DNA from: Mixophyes australis
Lineage: Eukaryota > Chordata > Amphibia > Anura > Limnodynastidae
Length of the DNA: 64,000 nucleotides
Assembly (NCBI GenBank): GCA_036250195.1
Contig: JAVHZZ010000005.1
Coordinates: 184,522,448-184,586,447 of the forward strand
Reading direction: 5' to 3'
Shown: positions 36,985 to 49,286 of the stretch, piece after piece
Layout of the letters: each line of letters begins with the position of its first letter
How positions within the stretch are numbered: the first letter of the stretch is position 1
Notes under the pieces: model-generated
What the model saw: only the letters and a program-made list of their open reading frames with translations
Told to the model about the DNA's origin: nothing
Databases searched by the model: none
Position numbers and translations under genes: made by a program

Positions 36985-37507
36985 TAAATACATCACATTA
37001 AATTAAACTGGGGCAAATGCTAAGAGGTATAACCATTACATTTCCCTATATTTCTTGGTTTGTGCAGTGGAACAACACTGGCATACTAAACACCATTTAT
37101 ATTATCTATTACCTGAATCCTTATGGTACTTTCTATGATGAGAAGTTTGAATAAACAAGTTTTAAGTGGATCAAATGATTTAGTTAACCCTCACCTTTCT
37201 GGGATAAGTATTCCCTTGCCTCAGTAGTGATTGGATAGTTTAAAGCAAAATTAATCAGTATGAAAATCAAAAGGATGCAGCAAAGTTTCTGGTCATCTAG
37301 GAATCACACTTTGATTTTACCCTTTTCTTAGTACACTGTCTCCTATGTATATATGGCAGACAGTATTAGGTAATGCCATTCACCAGTTATCCCGTTAATT
37401 TACTTTACAAAAACATATTGTCCAAGTGTTTCAGAGAAAGATTGTATAGGACAGAAAGTTAGGGAAAGTGAGATAAGCAGCATACTGAATATGAAAATGG
37501 GCTTAAT
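36985..37507. other. Plain intronic stretch
   Basis: About 0.5 kb of ordinary AT-rich sequence between two element insertions; nothing recognised. Confidence 0.6.
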
Positions 37508-38709
37508 CAGGGCCGCCGAGAGGGGGGGGGGGGGGAACAGCTACTAATTACCCAGGCCCGGGCATGTCCGGGGGCCCGGCCCGGGCCCTTGCGCCGGCGA
37601 TTTTTTTTTTTTTTTTTTTTCAAAACTACTTTTTTTTTTTTGGGTGGCGGGGGGAGCAGGGTAGTTAAAAAAAAAACATACTCACGTGATCGCGGCGCCA
37701 GCGTCCCTCCTCTCTGCTGCTCTGTGCTCCATTCAGACTGTCTGAATGCCGGGTGTGACGTCATCATGTCACGCCCAGCATTCAGTCAGTCTGGAGCGAT
37801 GGAGCACAGAGGAGCAGAGAAGACCAAGAGAGAAGAAAAGGTAAGTGAAGGGAGGAAAACGGGGGGGGCATGACGTGAATTAACTTCTAATTGCTAGAAG
37901 ATAGGTTACTACATTTTATAGGCAGTTAGAAAGCCCCCCTATTCTCCTCTTTCTGACTCAGGAGACACGACAGTGTCACTGTGAGGTTAGTTTAAAAAGA
38001 TCATAAAGAAAACATAAACAGACCCACAGTCCCACCTCCTGTTATCTACCGTGTGAAAATAATTATGGAGGTTTAATGATTATATTGATAGTCTGCAATG
38101 CATCATTGTTGGCTGCCTACACTTTCAGAAGGTAACAGGTTTCACTTCCAGTGATACTGGATTTATGAGAATCAAGGTGGTTTTGGACTGATTGGGAGGA
38201 GATTTGATTATGAGGTGATGAGATGTTGAGAAAAGAAGTTTGGCCCCTTGCATCCTAGTTTATGCTCATTTCTGACTTCTGAATTAATTATAGTCGCTTA
38301 CCTCATAAACAGTTCTATAAAACTTGTTTTACTTTTATATTATATTACTTAGCAGCTGAATTACCAATTCTGTTTTCTGGTGACTTTCTAGTTGTTTTCT
38401 AGTTTTATCCACATTATTCATGCAGTGATTAAAGTGCTCCTGTCACATGTAGTGGAGACAATCATTTTGTGAGCTGAACATGAGAATACAGCCCATTAAC
38501 ACACCTTGTGATGAATAGAATATGATATATACATTAGTCTATAATAAACTCAAGAGTGAAGAGGTTTTGCACGCATGACTAAATAGGTAAGCTATCTTTC
38601 CATAGAGCCATTCAGTGGGGTTCCTAACAGGAGTCCCACTTTTACCTGTGATTCGCTGTTGATCTAGCAGTGTTGACAACAGGATGGGCAGAAAAATATC
38701 ACTGTGACT

Positions 38710-39040
38710 AACAGGGCTGGACTGGCCATCCGGCACTTCTGAAACATGCCAGAAGGGCCGATGGCTGCATTGGCCGATCCAGCCGCCGAGCAGCAGCACC
38801 CCCCTGCACGTTGCTCGGCGGACGGAGATTCAGTGACGTGCAGCTGATGCAAGTGATCACATGGCACTGCACCTGTCACGTGGTGCACGTCCCATGTGAT
38901 TTCTTGCATCAGCCTCACGTCACTGAATCTTTATCCGCCGAGCAGTTCGCAGGGAGGTGCTGCTGCTCGGGCGGGCATGCGGACGGCTGGATTGAGAAGT
39001 GAAGCAGACTGTGCATGCTCAAATGTAACAAGGTATGTAT
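38710..39040. mobile_element. Nested CAGGGCTGGACTGG-type element end
   Basis: CAGGGCTGGACTGGCCATC with GCCAGAAGGGCC directly parallels the left end at 32874. It contains an inverted pair GATTCAGTGACGTGCAGCTG / CAGCCTCACGTCACTGAATC around 38828-38930. Its far end was not found. Confidence 0.55.
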
Positions 39041-39045
39041 GTATG

Positions 39046-39703
39046 TGTTACGAGCCGCGGCGGTGCCCAGCCGCCGCGACTCACTCACCTGCGTCCCGGC
39101 CGTCGCTATGGCGACCGGGACGTCACTTCCTCTCATGTCCCGGCGGTTGCCGGGGCAACGACTAGACGCTCCAGCGCTGCGTCCCGGCATTGAGAAGCCG
39201 GGCGCATGCGCTCTACAGAATTACTAGCCTGCGGGTTAATGAAGTTAGGGGGCTGGTTTCTATCTGAGGCAGGCCCTGATTGGCTGTCTCAAGTATTTAA
39301 GGCAATGAGGTCTGCCACCTCATTGCCGGTTATAGCTTCTGTGTTCCAGTCTGCTGACCTGCTAGTTCCTGTCCTGTATCCTGATATCTCTATTTGACTC
39401 CCCGTGTATGACCCTTGGCTTTGATTTGGACCTTGCTCGTGTTTCCTGTGACCCTGATCTTTGGCCTGTTTACCCGTTCTGAGATTTGCCTGTGACCCCT
39501 GACCTCAGCTTGTTCATCGATACCGTTGTCTGCTGCCGGCCCTTGACCTCTGCGTGGACCTGACTCCTCTGGCCTGGGTTCTCCCCAGCTGGTACGCACT
39601 TCACGACCCTCTGTCAGTCTGCGGCCCAGTCTGTCCCCACCATCAGGGGCTCCAGTGAACACCTGACTGGCGGAGTAGATTCCGGGTTGTATTGTTCCTA
39701 ACA
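39046..39703. mobile_element. Probable solo LTR nested in copy C
   Basis: TGTTACGAGCC ... GTTCCTAACA gives TG...CA with TGTTA/TAACA termini and 5-base GTATG on both sides. Both flanks are (GTAT)n, so the duplication alone is weak. The interior has a GC-rich promoter-like start, a TATTTAAGGC box at about 39294 and a CT-rich second half, as in the 7276-8837 LTR. No internal retroviral-type genes. Confidence 0.6.
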
Positions 39704-40070
39704 GTATGTATGTATGTATGCATCCATGTATGTTGTTAATATAGTGTCTGTGTGCTATGTTAATATGGGTGCAGTATTTTAATATAGCGTTTTTGTGGAC
39801 GCAGTATTTTAACATAGCGTGTGTGGCCGAAGTATTTTAATATAGTGTGTGTGGTTGCAGTAATTTAATATAGTGTGTGTGGCCACAGTATTTTAATATA
39901 ACGTGTGTGGATGCAGTATTTGAATATGGCGCGTGTGAGTGGACGCAGTATGTTAATATAGAGTGTGTGTGTGTGTGTGTGTGTGTGAGTAGTATGTTAA
40001 TATAGAGTGTATGTGTGTGTGTGTGTGAGCAGTATGTTAATATAGTGTGATATACAGTGTGATCATAAGG
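39704..40070. repeat. About 30-bp minisatellite and GT run in copy C
   Basis: Units such as GCAGTATTTTAATATAGTGTGTGTGG repeat about ten times, merging with pure (GT)n near 39963-39986 and 40013-40028. Confidence 0.9.
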
Positions 40071-40673
40071 CATGGCGATGATGAAGTGGCACATTATTGT
40101 AATATTGGAGCTGGAGAAAGGCCTAATTATTAATCGTGGGTGGTATTGATTTAACGCCAGGGTTGTTTGGAATTATCTAAATGTAGCCATTTTTTTCCAA
40201 ATAGGGCCCCCAGCATTCCAGGATCCAGTCAAGCCGCAACTAAAGAAACATGCAGCCACAGGTGGTGAAAGTGAGAAGAACAGGTAGGAGAGAGCAGGAC
40301 AGTATGTGAAATGTTTTGATTCTAGTAGGGACAATGGCAATTTTTGGTGAGTGTGGTGCCCAATGTAAGGTGCAGGCCAAGACTGAACTCTTTGTGTACA
40401 CACTGCATTCTTTGTGTACTACACTGTGGTGCTAGATGTCCTGAAAGTCAGGAGTGCTTGAACATATGTGACGCTCCGGCGAATTGAGAGCCTAATGATT
40501 TTGATGTGTTAGCCACGCCCCAATGGCGCATTTGCCACGCCCCCAAATACATGAACACACCTCCGAAAAAGTTTTGCGGCGCAATTTTTTTAAGCATACT
40601 CGACTATAAGGGGAGGCCCCATGAATTTGTTGTACCAGGGCCCTGAATTCCTCTTGGCAGCCCTGGGCTTAAT

Positions 40674-41414
40674 AATGGCTCTGCTCAGTTTATTATATAT
40701 AACAAAAAATACTGATTGTGCTCACCACAAATATACAGTATGTACTTTTTAATTATTTTTTCAAGTTTATGATATACATTTTGCTATTGCTATTGTTGTC
40801 TCTTAGAAAGAAATGGCAAGTAGACCAAACTGCATGATATTCATGGTTATTTGGTCATTGCTAAGTAAATGCTTTCTTCATTAAGGTATGTATAATCAGC
40901 AAACTTATCTCCTGAAATAATCTATGTTGCTTTGAACATTCTGATAAAACAAATGATATCATGCATTGCAGTATATTGATGTCATCTGGCCACATGAAAG
41001 TCTTGGAGGATCACATGCAGTCTAAGGGTTGTCATTTAGACAACCCTGATATAGACCATTCTCTACAATAAAGCAGTTGTCTTTTCTAATTTAAATAGGA
41101 AGTGCAAGATTTCCAAATAGAACATTTCTTTAGGAAAAAAATAAAAACTAAGAACTATCTAACATGTTTGCTGCAGTAAGGTTGTATAATATGCTTACAA
41201 ATGTGCTACATAGCAGGTTACACAGTTTGATTTGCACAGAAAAAAACATCATATTTTATTTAATTGCATACTTTTTGAATGTGTGATTAGATCTTCTATA
41301 TAATTTTCTTTCATTTTGAAAAAAATCCTCTTGACACTTGAAGTCCTAAAATGGATGAGAAACAATAACAATATTTTACAGCATGCCGTATTATGACACA
41401 AACGAATATGAATT

Positions 41415-41451
<37 letters not shown>

Positions 41452-43200
41452 CTGTAATCTACATATAGACCATAGACATATAGAATGGTCGAAGTGGAGC
41501 TTTAGAAATGGCTGTATGGAAATTTAGAAATGGCGGTATGAAAAAGTAACTGAATGGAATTTGATAATTTTGCAATGAAGGCAGTAGGAATAGTGGCGGT
41601 ATGACATACCACCATATACACCCCACTCTGACTACTGGATATTTATATCTTTCACGACCAAACCATATCAATCCCTCTCCCATCTTTCACCTCTCCCCTC
41701 AGCCAATTACATAGCTCTAACCATTCCACTTTCACCTTATTTAATTTCTTTATTTTTATCACATCCGAATGTCTAATTTTAAAAGTGCTCATTCCACTAC
41801 TCATTAAACTATCTCTTCCACCCCTTAGCTCTTAATACCTGAAACCACCTATCTCCCCCCAGCCTACTCATTCACATTATAGGGTCCATGATTTCATCCC
41901 CCAAACCATCATCTACAAGCAGCTGTCCACGATTATAGAGAGATAGGGGTATAATTATATATCTAGGTTTACTAGGCAGAAGAACCTGTCTTTGCAGTAT
42001 ACGCACACAATTTTTAGCAAATAGCCAAGCACAAAAATGCAACATAACTGTAACTTTCCATGATAGACATCTGACATAATAACAATTCTTTATTTCATGT
42101 TTCTAAAATTGAATTCTTATTAATATATATTAACCAGTATTACAATAATATGTTCAGCCGATGCAAATACAGTTTTTTTGAGATGGAAATTAAGGGCTCA
42201 TCCACATGAGCATTTTCTTGGGTTATAGTTCATTTGGAAGCTGCCCAAGAAACAGCACAGCTTAGATATTTACTTCCTATGCTGTCCATACATGGACATA
42301 TAACACAGACTGCACAGGAACTATCTGCACAACAGTGTAATCCTTAAACAAGTTTATGTAGTAGATCTGGTCACTTATATTATATGGTTCATTATATGGG
42401 ATTTTTATTAATTGTAATTGACTAATGGAAAGAACCTCCCTTTACATCACATTACATTTTGCCCCCCACCTCACCTCTACTGGCTGTTTTTTCATGTAGC
42501 ACACAAATATCAGCTTTAAATTTCAGTGTACAAATAAGCTAGCAAGTATTTGTGTGATACATGAAAAAACAGCCAGTATTTAACTTATGTGCAAAACAGA
42601 AAACTAGTTTGCACCCCTTGCAATGTAACATGGTTTTGTCCAGGAGACTGAAATAAGATACCTCTTCATTTAAGATCCTTAATGAATCAGGCCCTAGAAT
42701 CTGATTGGTTGCTATATGCAACATCTCCAATTTCAAATCCTCAGTTTAGTAACTATGCTACCATGTGGTCAGTCAGTTTTGACTAGAACATTATCTGTGT
42801 TGAGTTTATAGGTTCTCCATTGTTGGTTTTCCTTTTGGTACTCCAGTTTTCTCCCATAGTCCCAAAAAATACTGGTAGTGTAATTGACATTTGAAAAAAC
42901 TGGTCCCTAGTGTATGTGTGATATGGAATTTAGACTGTAATCTCCAGGGACTGATGTGAATGATTTAATATTCACTGGAAGCATTGTATAATATGGTGAC
43001 ACTATAAAAATAAACAATAATAATTATATTTTAACCCAACAGTCAAAAGGATGTGATGGATAATGAATCGTAATGACAATGTTGCGTGCAGACAAAACTA
43101 TTCTGACAATGCGAAGTTACTACTCCATTTGCACTTTGAGAAAGTGTAGGGCTCTATATTAAACTGTCAACTAGAGTATCCACACCCACTTTTGTATATT
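40674..43200. other. Intronic stretch; dispersed repeat at 42479-42700
   Basis: Mostly AT-rich with (TA)n at 41420-41446. At 42479-42578 two inverted arms (ACTGGCTGTTTTTTCATGTA ... TACATGAAAAAACAGCCAGT) flank a TATTTGTG centre, followed to 42700 by the copy of the 3818-4003 repeat. No exon recognised, although the missing exon between exons 3 and 4 must lie somewhere in 32096-55578. Confidence 0.5.
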
Positions 43201-43203
43201 TGA

Positions 43204-44850
43204 ATTATTATTATTATTATTTATTTATAAGGCGCCACAAGGTTTCCGCAGCACCGAACACAGTACAAACAATGGACAGTACAGGGAATAACAGTACAGA
43301 ACAATAAACGAGTAATACCGAGACTTCAGATGCTCCAGGAAAATCAAGAATATTGAGGTTGGAGCAGAAGAGAAGGTAGAGAGACAGGAGGGAGAAGGGC
43401 CCTGCTCATTAGAGCTTACATCCTAAAGGGAGGGCAACAGACAATTGGCACAGAGGGAGTCAGTGGAGGGGAGCAAGCGCACCCTTTTCAAAGGAGGATC
43501 TAGGAGATGAGAGTGAGCATGGAAAGAGGGTTAAGTGGAGGGCTGGTAAGCCTTGAGGAAGAGATGAGTTTTGAGTGCCCGTTTGAAGGAGCACAAGTTA
43601 GGGGATAGACGGATGGAGCGAGGGAGGTCATTCCAGTGCAAGGGGGCAGCTCGGGAGAAGTCTTGAATTCTGGAGTGGGATGAGGTTGTTAGAGTGGAGG
43701 AGAGGCGACGTTCATTGGCCGAGCGCAGGGAACGGAAGTGTGGATGGAGATTGGAGATATAGGGGGCAGTAGACTGGGAGAGGGCCTTGTAGGTGACGGT
43801 AAGAAGTTTGAAAAGAATTCGATAGGGGAAGGGGAGCCAGTGAAGGGCAAGGCAGAGAGGGGAGGCAGAAGAGGAGCGGCGAGAAAGGAAGATAAGCCTC
43901 GCCGCCGCATTAAGTATAGAACGAAGGGGGGCAAGGCAAGAGCGGGGGAGGCCTGTGAGGAGAAGATTGCAATAGTCCAGCCGGGAAATGATGAGCGCGT
44001 GGATAATAGTTTTGGTTGCTTCATTGGTAGGAAGGGCCGGATGCGGGCAATGTTACGAAGTTGAAAGCGACAGGATTGCGCAAAAGATTGAATGTGGGGG
44101 GTAAAAGAGAGGGAGGAGTCGAGGGTGACGCCCAGGCAGCGTTGTTGGGGGACGGAGGAAATGGTGGAGTTGTTAATAGTGATGGAGAGATCCAGATGGG
44201 ATAAGGACTTAGACGGAGGGAAAACAATAAGTTCTGTTTTTTCAATGTTAATTTTTTTTGAGAAAGCGAGAGGACATCCAAGAGGAGATGGCAGAGAGGC
44301 AGTCAGATACACGAGAGAGGAGGGGAGGGGAAAGATCAGGAGAAGAGATGTAAAGTTGAATATCATCGGTGTATAGGTGATACTGAAGGCCGAATAAGGT
44401 GATGAGAGCACCAGGGGAGGAAGTATAAAGTGAGAAGAGTAGAGGGCCAAGAACAGAGCCCTGAGGGACTCCTACAGGGAGGGCAGAGGGGGGGGAGGAT
44501 GAACCGGACATAGATACAGAGAAAGAGCGGTTGGCGAGATAAGAGGTGAACCATGTAAGGACAGAGCCAGAGAGACCGAGAGAGTGAAGTGTCTGCAAGA
44601 GGAGGGGGTGGTCCATGGTGTCAAAGGCTGCGGATAGGTCCAGGAGGATGAGCAGGGAGAAGTGACCCCTAGATTTAGCAGAGAGGAGATCATTTGTTAC
44701 ATTGGTCAGGGCAGTTTCAGTAGAGTGGAGGGGGCGGAAGCCAGATTGGAGAGGGTCAAGGAGGGAATTGTCAGAGAGGTGACAGGTGAGGCGGTTGCAA
44801 ACAATACGCTCGAGAAGTTTTGAATGAAACAAACTTATTAATACATGAAT
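43204..44850 (-). pseudogene. L2-like LINE, reverse transcriptase part, 5'-truncated
   Basis: On the minus strand an RT domain begins near 44850 with [11 protein letters not shown], then [58 protein letters not shown] and the catalytic YTDDIQLY (an YxDD box with T in the second place). The frame shifts near 44250-44280, and the downstream part continues NIEKTELIVFPPSKSL, RCLGVTLDSSLSFTPHI and ends with the AxPMN...SPPL tail near 43690. The motif set and the 3' tail with (ATT)n at 43204 fit the L2 group. It lacks the endonuclease. GC content is clearly above its surroundings, which suggests a relatively recent arrival. It lies in the same orientation as the host gene. Confidence 0.85.
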
Positions 44851-45401
44851 ATGAAGGAAGAATTTTCTGTGCCAGTTCCTCTTTCTATTTCCTTTGTTTC
44901 CTGATTGAGTAATTGTAGTTGTATTTCTATGTGTATTCCTATTTGTTGGAAAGTGTCTTGGGATCACATGGTATGAATTATCCTATTATCTCACTAATCT
45001 TCCCATCACTCCAACAAACGAGCATTTTGAGTGCCAACCAGACTATTTTTCTTAGTTTGACTTTTTTGTTTTTTTATTACGTAATGGATAATTTTATATT
45101 GTCAAGGAGGCAAAATGTTTCTCCTTTTGATTGGAAGAGTTGGACTTGCTTGTTGAGTGTGGGCAAGAAATAGCTTTACTGTGCCCCTTTGTGCAAAACA
45201 AGGTTTATATTGTGGAACATGATATTTAAGTGACTTGAATGGATGAAGAATTAGGGAGAGTTATCCACAGAGCCTGTTTTACTCTTGCACTACTGAGTTG
45301 TTTTTTTATATGTCATTGTAACGAACTATACTTTCAATGGGCTGTATTTTACACCATCAATATAGATTTTATACAAAGCACATTCTGTTCGCACACATAT
45401 C

Positions 45402-45460
<59 letters not shown>

Positions 45461-45535
45461 CCATGTATTTAAGTCTGGTGAGTCACATTTGTTACATATA
45501 TATATATATATACACATATACATACACACATATAT

Positions 45536-45591
<56 letters not shown>

Positions 45592-45991
45592 ATGCACACA
45601 TGCATGTATGTATATATATGTATATATAGATATATAAAAGCACAGCCAGTCTGCAGCGAGACAAACGGACAGGATTAAAGGTTCACTTTTAGCACACACA
45701 CACAGGTGTTCCACATGGGTGTGTTTGGTTTGCTGTGACTTGTTTGCAGTGCTTGGGGTGGAGGATATAGACACTCTCTCTATCCGAGGGTGGGACCACT
45801 GATGCGAGTAAGTGGCCGGCTTTCAGACAGGGAAGAAATGTCTAGCCAGATGTAGGTGGTGGGAATTTTTGTTTACTCTTTCTGATATGATTGCTGAACC
45901 AGCATTGGAACAGCTTTACCATCCTGACAACTGCCAATAAACAGTTAAATGGTTCAGCATACCTGTGCAGGATTCCAGTGAATGCTGTACC

Positions 45992-46001
<10 letters not shown>
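44851..46001. repeat. Microsatellite-rich stretch
   Basis: Two long (TA)n tracts at 45407-45458 and 45539-45580 with CATATACATACACACA interruptions between and after. The flanking 44851-45400 and 45640-46000 show no feature I can name. Confidence 0.8.
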
Positions 46002-46039
<38 letters not shown>

Positions 46040-46045
<6 letters not shown>

Positions 46046-46210
46046 AATGGCTAGTGGCGTGTGTTAGTCTGTCTGTGTGTGAAAAAAAAAAACAAGCTGC
46101 AGCGCCACCTGCTGGGCGGAGTTATACACTGACCTACTAAATTCTTAGTGTGTGTGGGAAAAAAAATTCAGAAAGGGCTGAAATTTGGTATACTAAGATG
46201 TTTTTAATTT
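46040..46210. mobile_element. Possible Helitron-like fragment
   Basis: Sequence AATGGCTAGTGGCGTGTGTTAG with GTGTGTGAAAAAA, GCGCCACCTGCTGG and GGGCTGAAATTTGGTATAC resembles the 5' part of small vertebrate Helitrons as I remember them. No CTRR end or hairpin was located. Treat as a suggestion. Confidence 0.3.
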
Positions 46211-46274
46211 GTTAATTTAATTTGTTAATTGTTAAAAGTGTTTATAAGGATTTAAAAAAAAATATATATATATT

Positions 46275-46395
46275 TCTTGAAGTAGAAGTGACAGTTGGGA
46301 GTGGTTGGTGGTTGCCGGGGGTGACAGTTGGGAGTGATTGGTGGTTGCCGGGGGTGACAGTGGGAAGTGGTTAGTGGTTGCCGGGGGTGACAGAG
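46275..46395. repeat. About 39-bp tandem repeat, three units
   Basis: GTGACAGTTGGGAGTGGTTGGTGGTTGCCGGGG repeated three times with small differences. Confidence 0.9.
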
Positions 46396-46671
46396 AGGAG
46401 TGTGATACCCAGGACCGCTGAGAGAGATCCCTGTGTCTGGATAGACATCTGGATAGATGTGGCGATGAAAATGAAGGATGAGGTGATGGAGAAGAATGAT
46501 GAGGTGGTGACATGTGGACAAAACCACGTTAAAAAAGGGCGCTTGTGTCGGGTAGTAACGCTCTTCCCCTGAGGAGGCCTGGCCTAGCCCCAAATGCATG
46601 ACAAGAACCTTTTTAACACCTTAAGTAGCTTGATTTGACTAGAATGCATGAGTATTATGCACTGGTTAACT

Positions 46672-46715
<44 letters not shown>

Positions 46716-46716
46716 C

Positions 46717-46747
<31 letters not shown>

Positions 46748-46748
46748 A

Positions 46749-46792
<44 letters not shown>

Positions 46793-47094
46793 GATGCTCA
46801 GGCTCGGTTCTCCGATAATAGCACACACCTGAACTTAGCAGATCTGAGTACCAAGCCAAGCTAGCTCAGTACTTTCATGCACCCTCGGAATTGAAAACGA
46901 GGCAAAACGTCATTGTTACGTCGTCGGATCTCGCGAGTTTTGGATTCTATAAGTGCTGCCCTCCATGGCGATCTACTGCCATTTCACAGAGGGACAAAGA
47001 AGGGGTAGCACAGTTCTTGGCAGTCTGTAGAGCAGTTGGGCAGCATCATAGGTAGAATAGAAAGTGGAGGGGGTAGCAGTGTTCTTCAAAGTCT

Positions 47095-47450
47095 ACAGTG
47101 AAATTCAGGAGAGCTCCATTGCTCCATTGCTAATTGTGATTGCTGAAATAGAAAGAATTAATAGGTCTGGCAGGCTTGGTCTTCTAACTCTGCGGTCCCG
47201 TAATGTACAGTGTTATATAGGTAACACACAAGGAGGAGAGCTCCATTGCTCCATTGCTAATTGTCATTGCTGAAATACAAATACTAGGGAAGGCAGGCTT
47301 GGTGTAAATCTGCAGTCACATTGTATGGTATTATGTAGGTAACACACAAAGAGGAGAGCTCCATTGCTAATTGTCATTGCTGAAATCCAAATCATAGGGC
47401 TGGCAGGCTTGGTCTTCTGAATTTGCAGTCAAAGTGTACGTTGTTATCAA
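47095..47450. repeat. Three tandem units of about 120 bp in the hAT left arm
   Basis: Each unit holds GGAGAGCTCCATTGCT, TAATTGTCATTGCTGAAAT and GGCAGGCTTGGT and a variable AACACACAA. The position matches that of the 59-base array in the non-autonomous relative (between left end and coding remnant), but the unit sequence differs. Confidence 0.9.
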
Positions 47451-49286
47451 AACGGATTCACAGCAGTACACAGTACACCAAACAGCTGCTGGCACCAGTC
47501 ATGATGATAGTACTCCCTCTACGTCATCTGGTAAAGCCTATGTTAAAGTGCATAGTATTTGAAAGTCAGGGAAACCAAAATATAAACAAAACACCTATCA
47601 CCTTGGTCAATAAAAATAAACCTGTAATCCAGGCAAAGTTATCTGCAGGAAAAAAAAAATTGCCAATATACCATTCTACACACAAAGTGGCAAGGAAAGA
47701 ATGAGGCCTTCGCCTTTCTCTATGAGTGCTAGTTCTGCAACTGTCACTGAGGCATCTTCTTGTAAGGTCAGTCGTGACCAAGCAAGACCTTGTCATTCAA
47801 ACTCCAACTTTATGTGTAAAAGCCGTGCTGGAAGAAAACAGTAAGGCATTAGAGGAAAATGTATGTTCAGATTCAGAAATTACACAAATATCTGATGAGA
47901 GTCTATCCACAAGTGCTATGTGTAATCCTGACCATTCTGATAGTGTACCCATAAAGAAGGCCCCTTTCAGCATTTCTGCAGATGTGGGCCTGAACAGCCC
48001 AAGTGAAGCCGGTGATACACAAATTGAAGCTGTCACTTTGGAATTGCAACAGAATGAGGTGGATATTTGTGTAGCCGACAAGGGCGCTAATGAGGTTGTT
48101 GATGAGGATGATGTTGTTTGTGTTCTGCACTGGTAGAAGCAGTTCTTGCATGTGATAAGAAGAAGGCCATTGATATGCCTAGACATAAGACCAAAAAATA
48201 CACCTCTTATGTGTGGGATTATTTTTACCCAAATCCTGACAACAGTTGTCTAGCCATTTGTAGCATTTGTAAAGCCACAGTCAGTAGAGGTAGGGACCTT
48301 AACCATCAAGGAAACTCATGTTACGCCATTTAAAGCGAGTTCATGGCAAGCTGTTGTGAAAATCAGAAACTTATGCTAAATAAAATAACAACAAGCAGTC
48401 CATCATCAGCTAGGACCCTTCTCTCACCTACTTCCCGATGCCTGCAATCTACCCCCACAACAATGCCCTCAGTAGCGATCAAAGTTAGTCCTGCATCTAA
48501 GCTGGTAAGGCTAGATGACTCCTCCACTATCCTGGATTCCTGGATTCCTCAGAAGAATTCTTGCAAAGCGCATCACAGATGCCATGGCATGGTAAAAATG
48601 TAATTATTGGCCTACAAAATGCCATTCTACCTACAGATATGTGGACAAGCGTAACTGGGCAAACTAAAGATTATATGACTGTGACAGCCCACTGGGTTGG
48701 TGTTTCGCCTTCACCAGCAGGAACAGCAGCAACATGTACCCAAGTACATCACACTTATCAGAGGCAGGCTACTCTGTGTATCAGCAGCTTCACTAAGAGG
48801 CATACAGCTGACAATCTGTTACAAAAACTAAGGGATGTCATTGCAACATGGCTTATCCCGCTTGGACTCTCCTCAGGATATGTCAATTCTGATAACGCAA
48901 CCAATATTGTGAGAGCATTACAGCTGGGTGAATTCCCTCAAATTCCCTGTTTTGTTCACACAATAAAATTGGTGGCGCAGAGCTTTTTAAAAAAATGACA
49001 GGGACACGCATGAGATGCTGTCTGTGGCTCGTAAAATATCTGGACATTTCTGACATTCGGCAACAGCGTGTAGGAGACTGTAGCAGCTACAAGAACAATT
49101 TAATTTGCCCTGCCACCAACTGAAGCAAGAGGTGGTGACAAGGTGGTTTTCCACCCTGTATATGCTTCTGCAGATGGAGGAACAGCGAAAAGCCATCCAC
49201 GCTTACTCCACAAGCCATGACATTGGCAAAGGAGGGGGATGTATTTTAGTCAAACGCAGTGGAGAATACTTTCCGTGTTATGCAAG

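Larger units (their letters stand above)
37508..40665 (-). mobile_element. CAGGGC-family element, copy C, inverted and nested
   Basis: Left end CAGGGCCGCCGAGAGG and right end CTCTTGGCAGCCCTG with perfect 8-base duplications GGCTTAAT (37500-37507 and 40666-40673). In antisense it follows copies A and B: 40155-40300 is the reverse complement of their GTTTCTTTAGTTGCGGCTTG and GGATCCTGGAATG block, and 37690-37850 of their CATGTCACGCCCAGCATTCAG block. Its 3158-base length against about 1.6 kb in A and B is explained by insertions in the middle (from 38710, including 39046-39703) and by minisatellite growth. No coding capacity. Confidence 0.88.

Noticed and set aside
43738..44376. Plus-strand ORFs opposite the L2-like LINE
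   Set aside because: Complement of a GC-rich coding sequence; Arg/Gly-rich shadow without motif.
47797..48186. Minus-strand ORF opposite the hAT transposase
   Set aside because: Shadow of the N-terminal transposase part on the plus strand.
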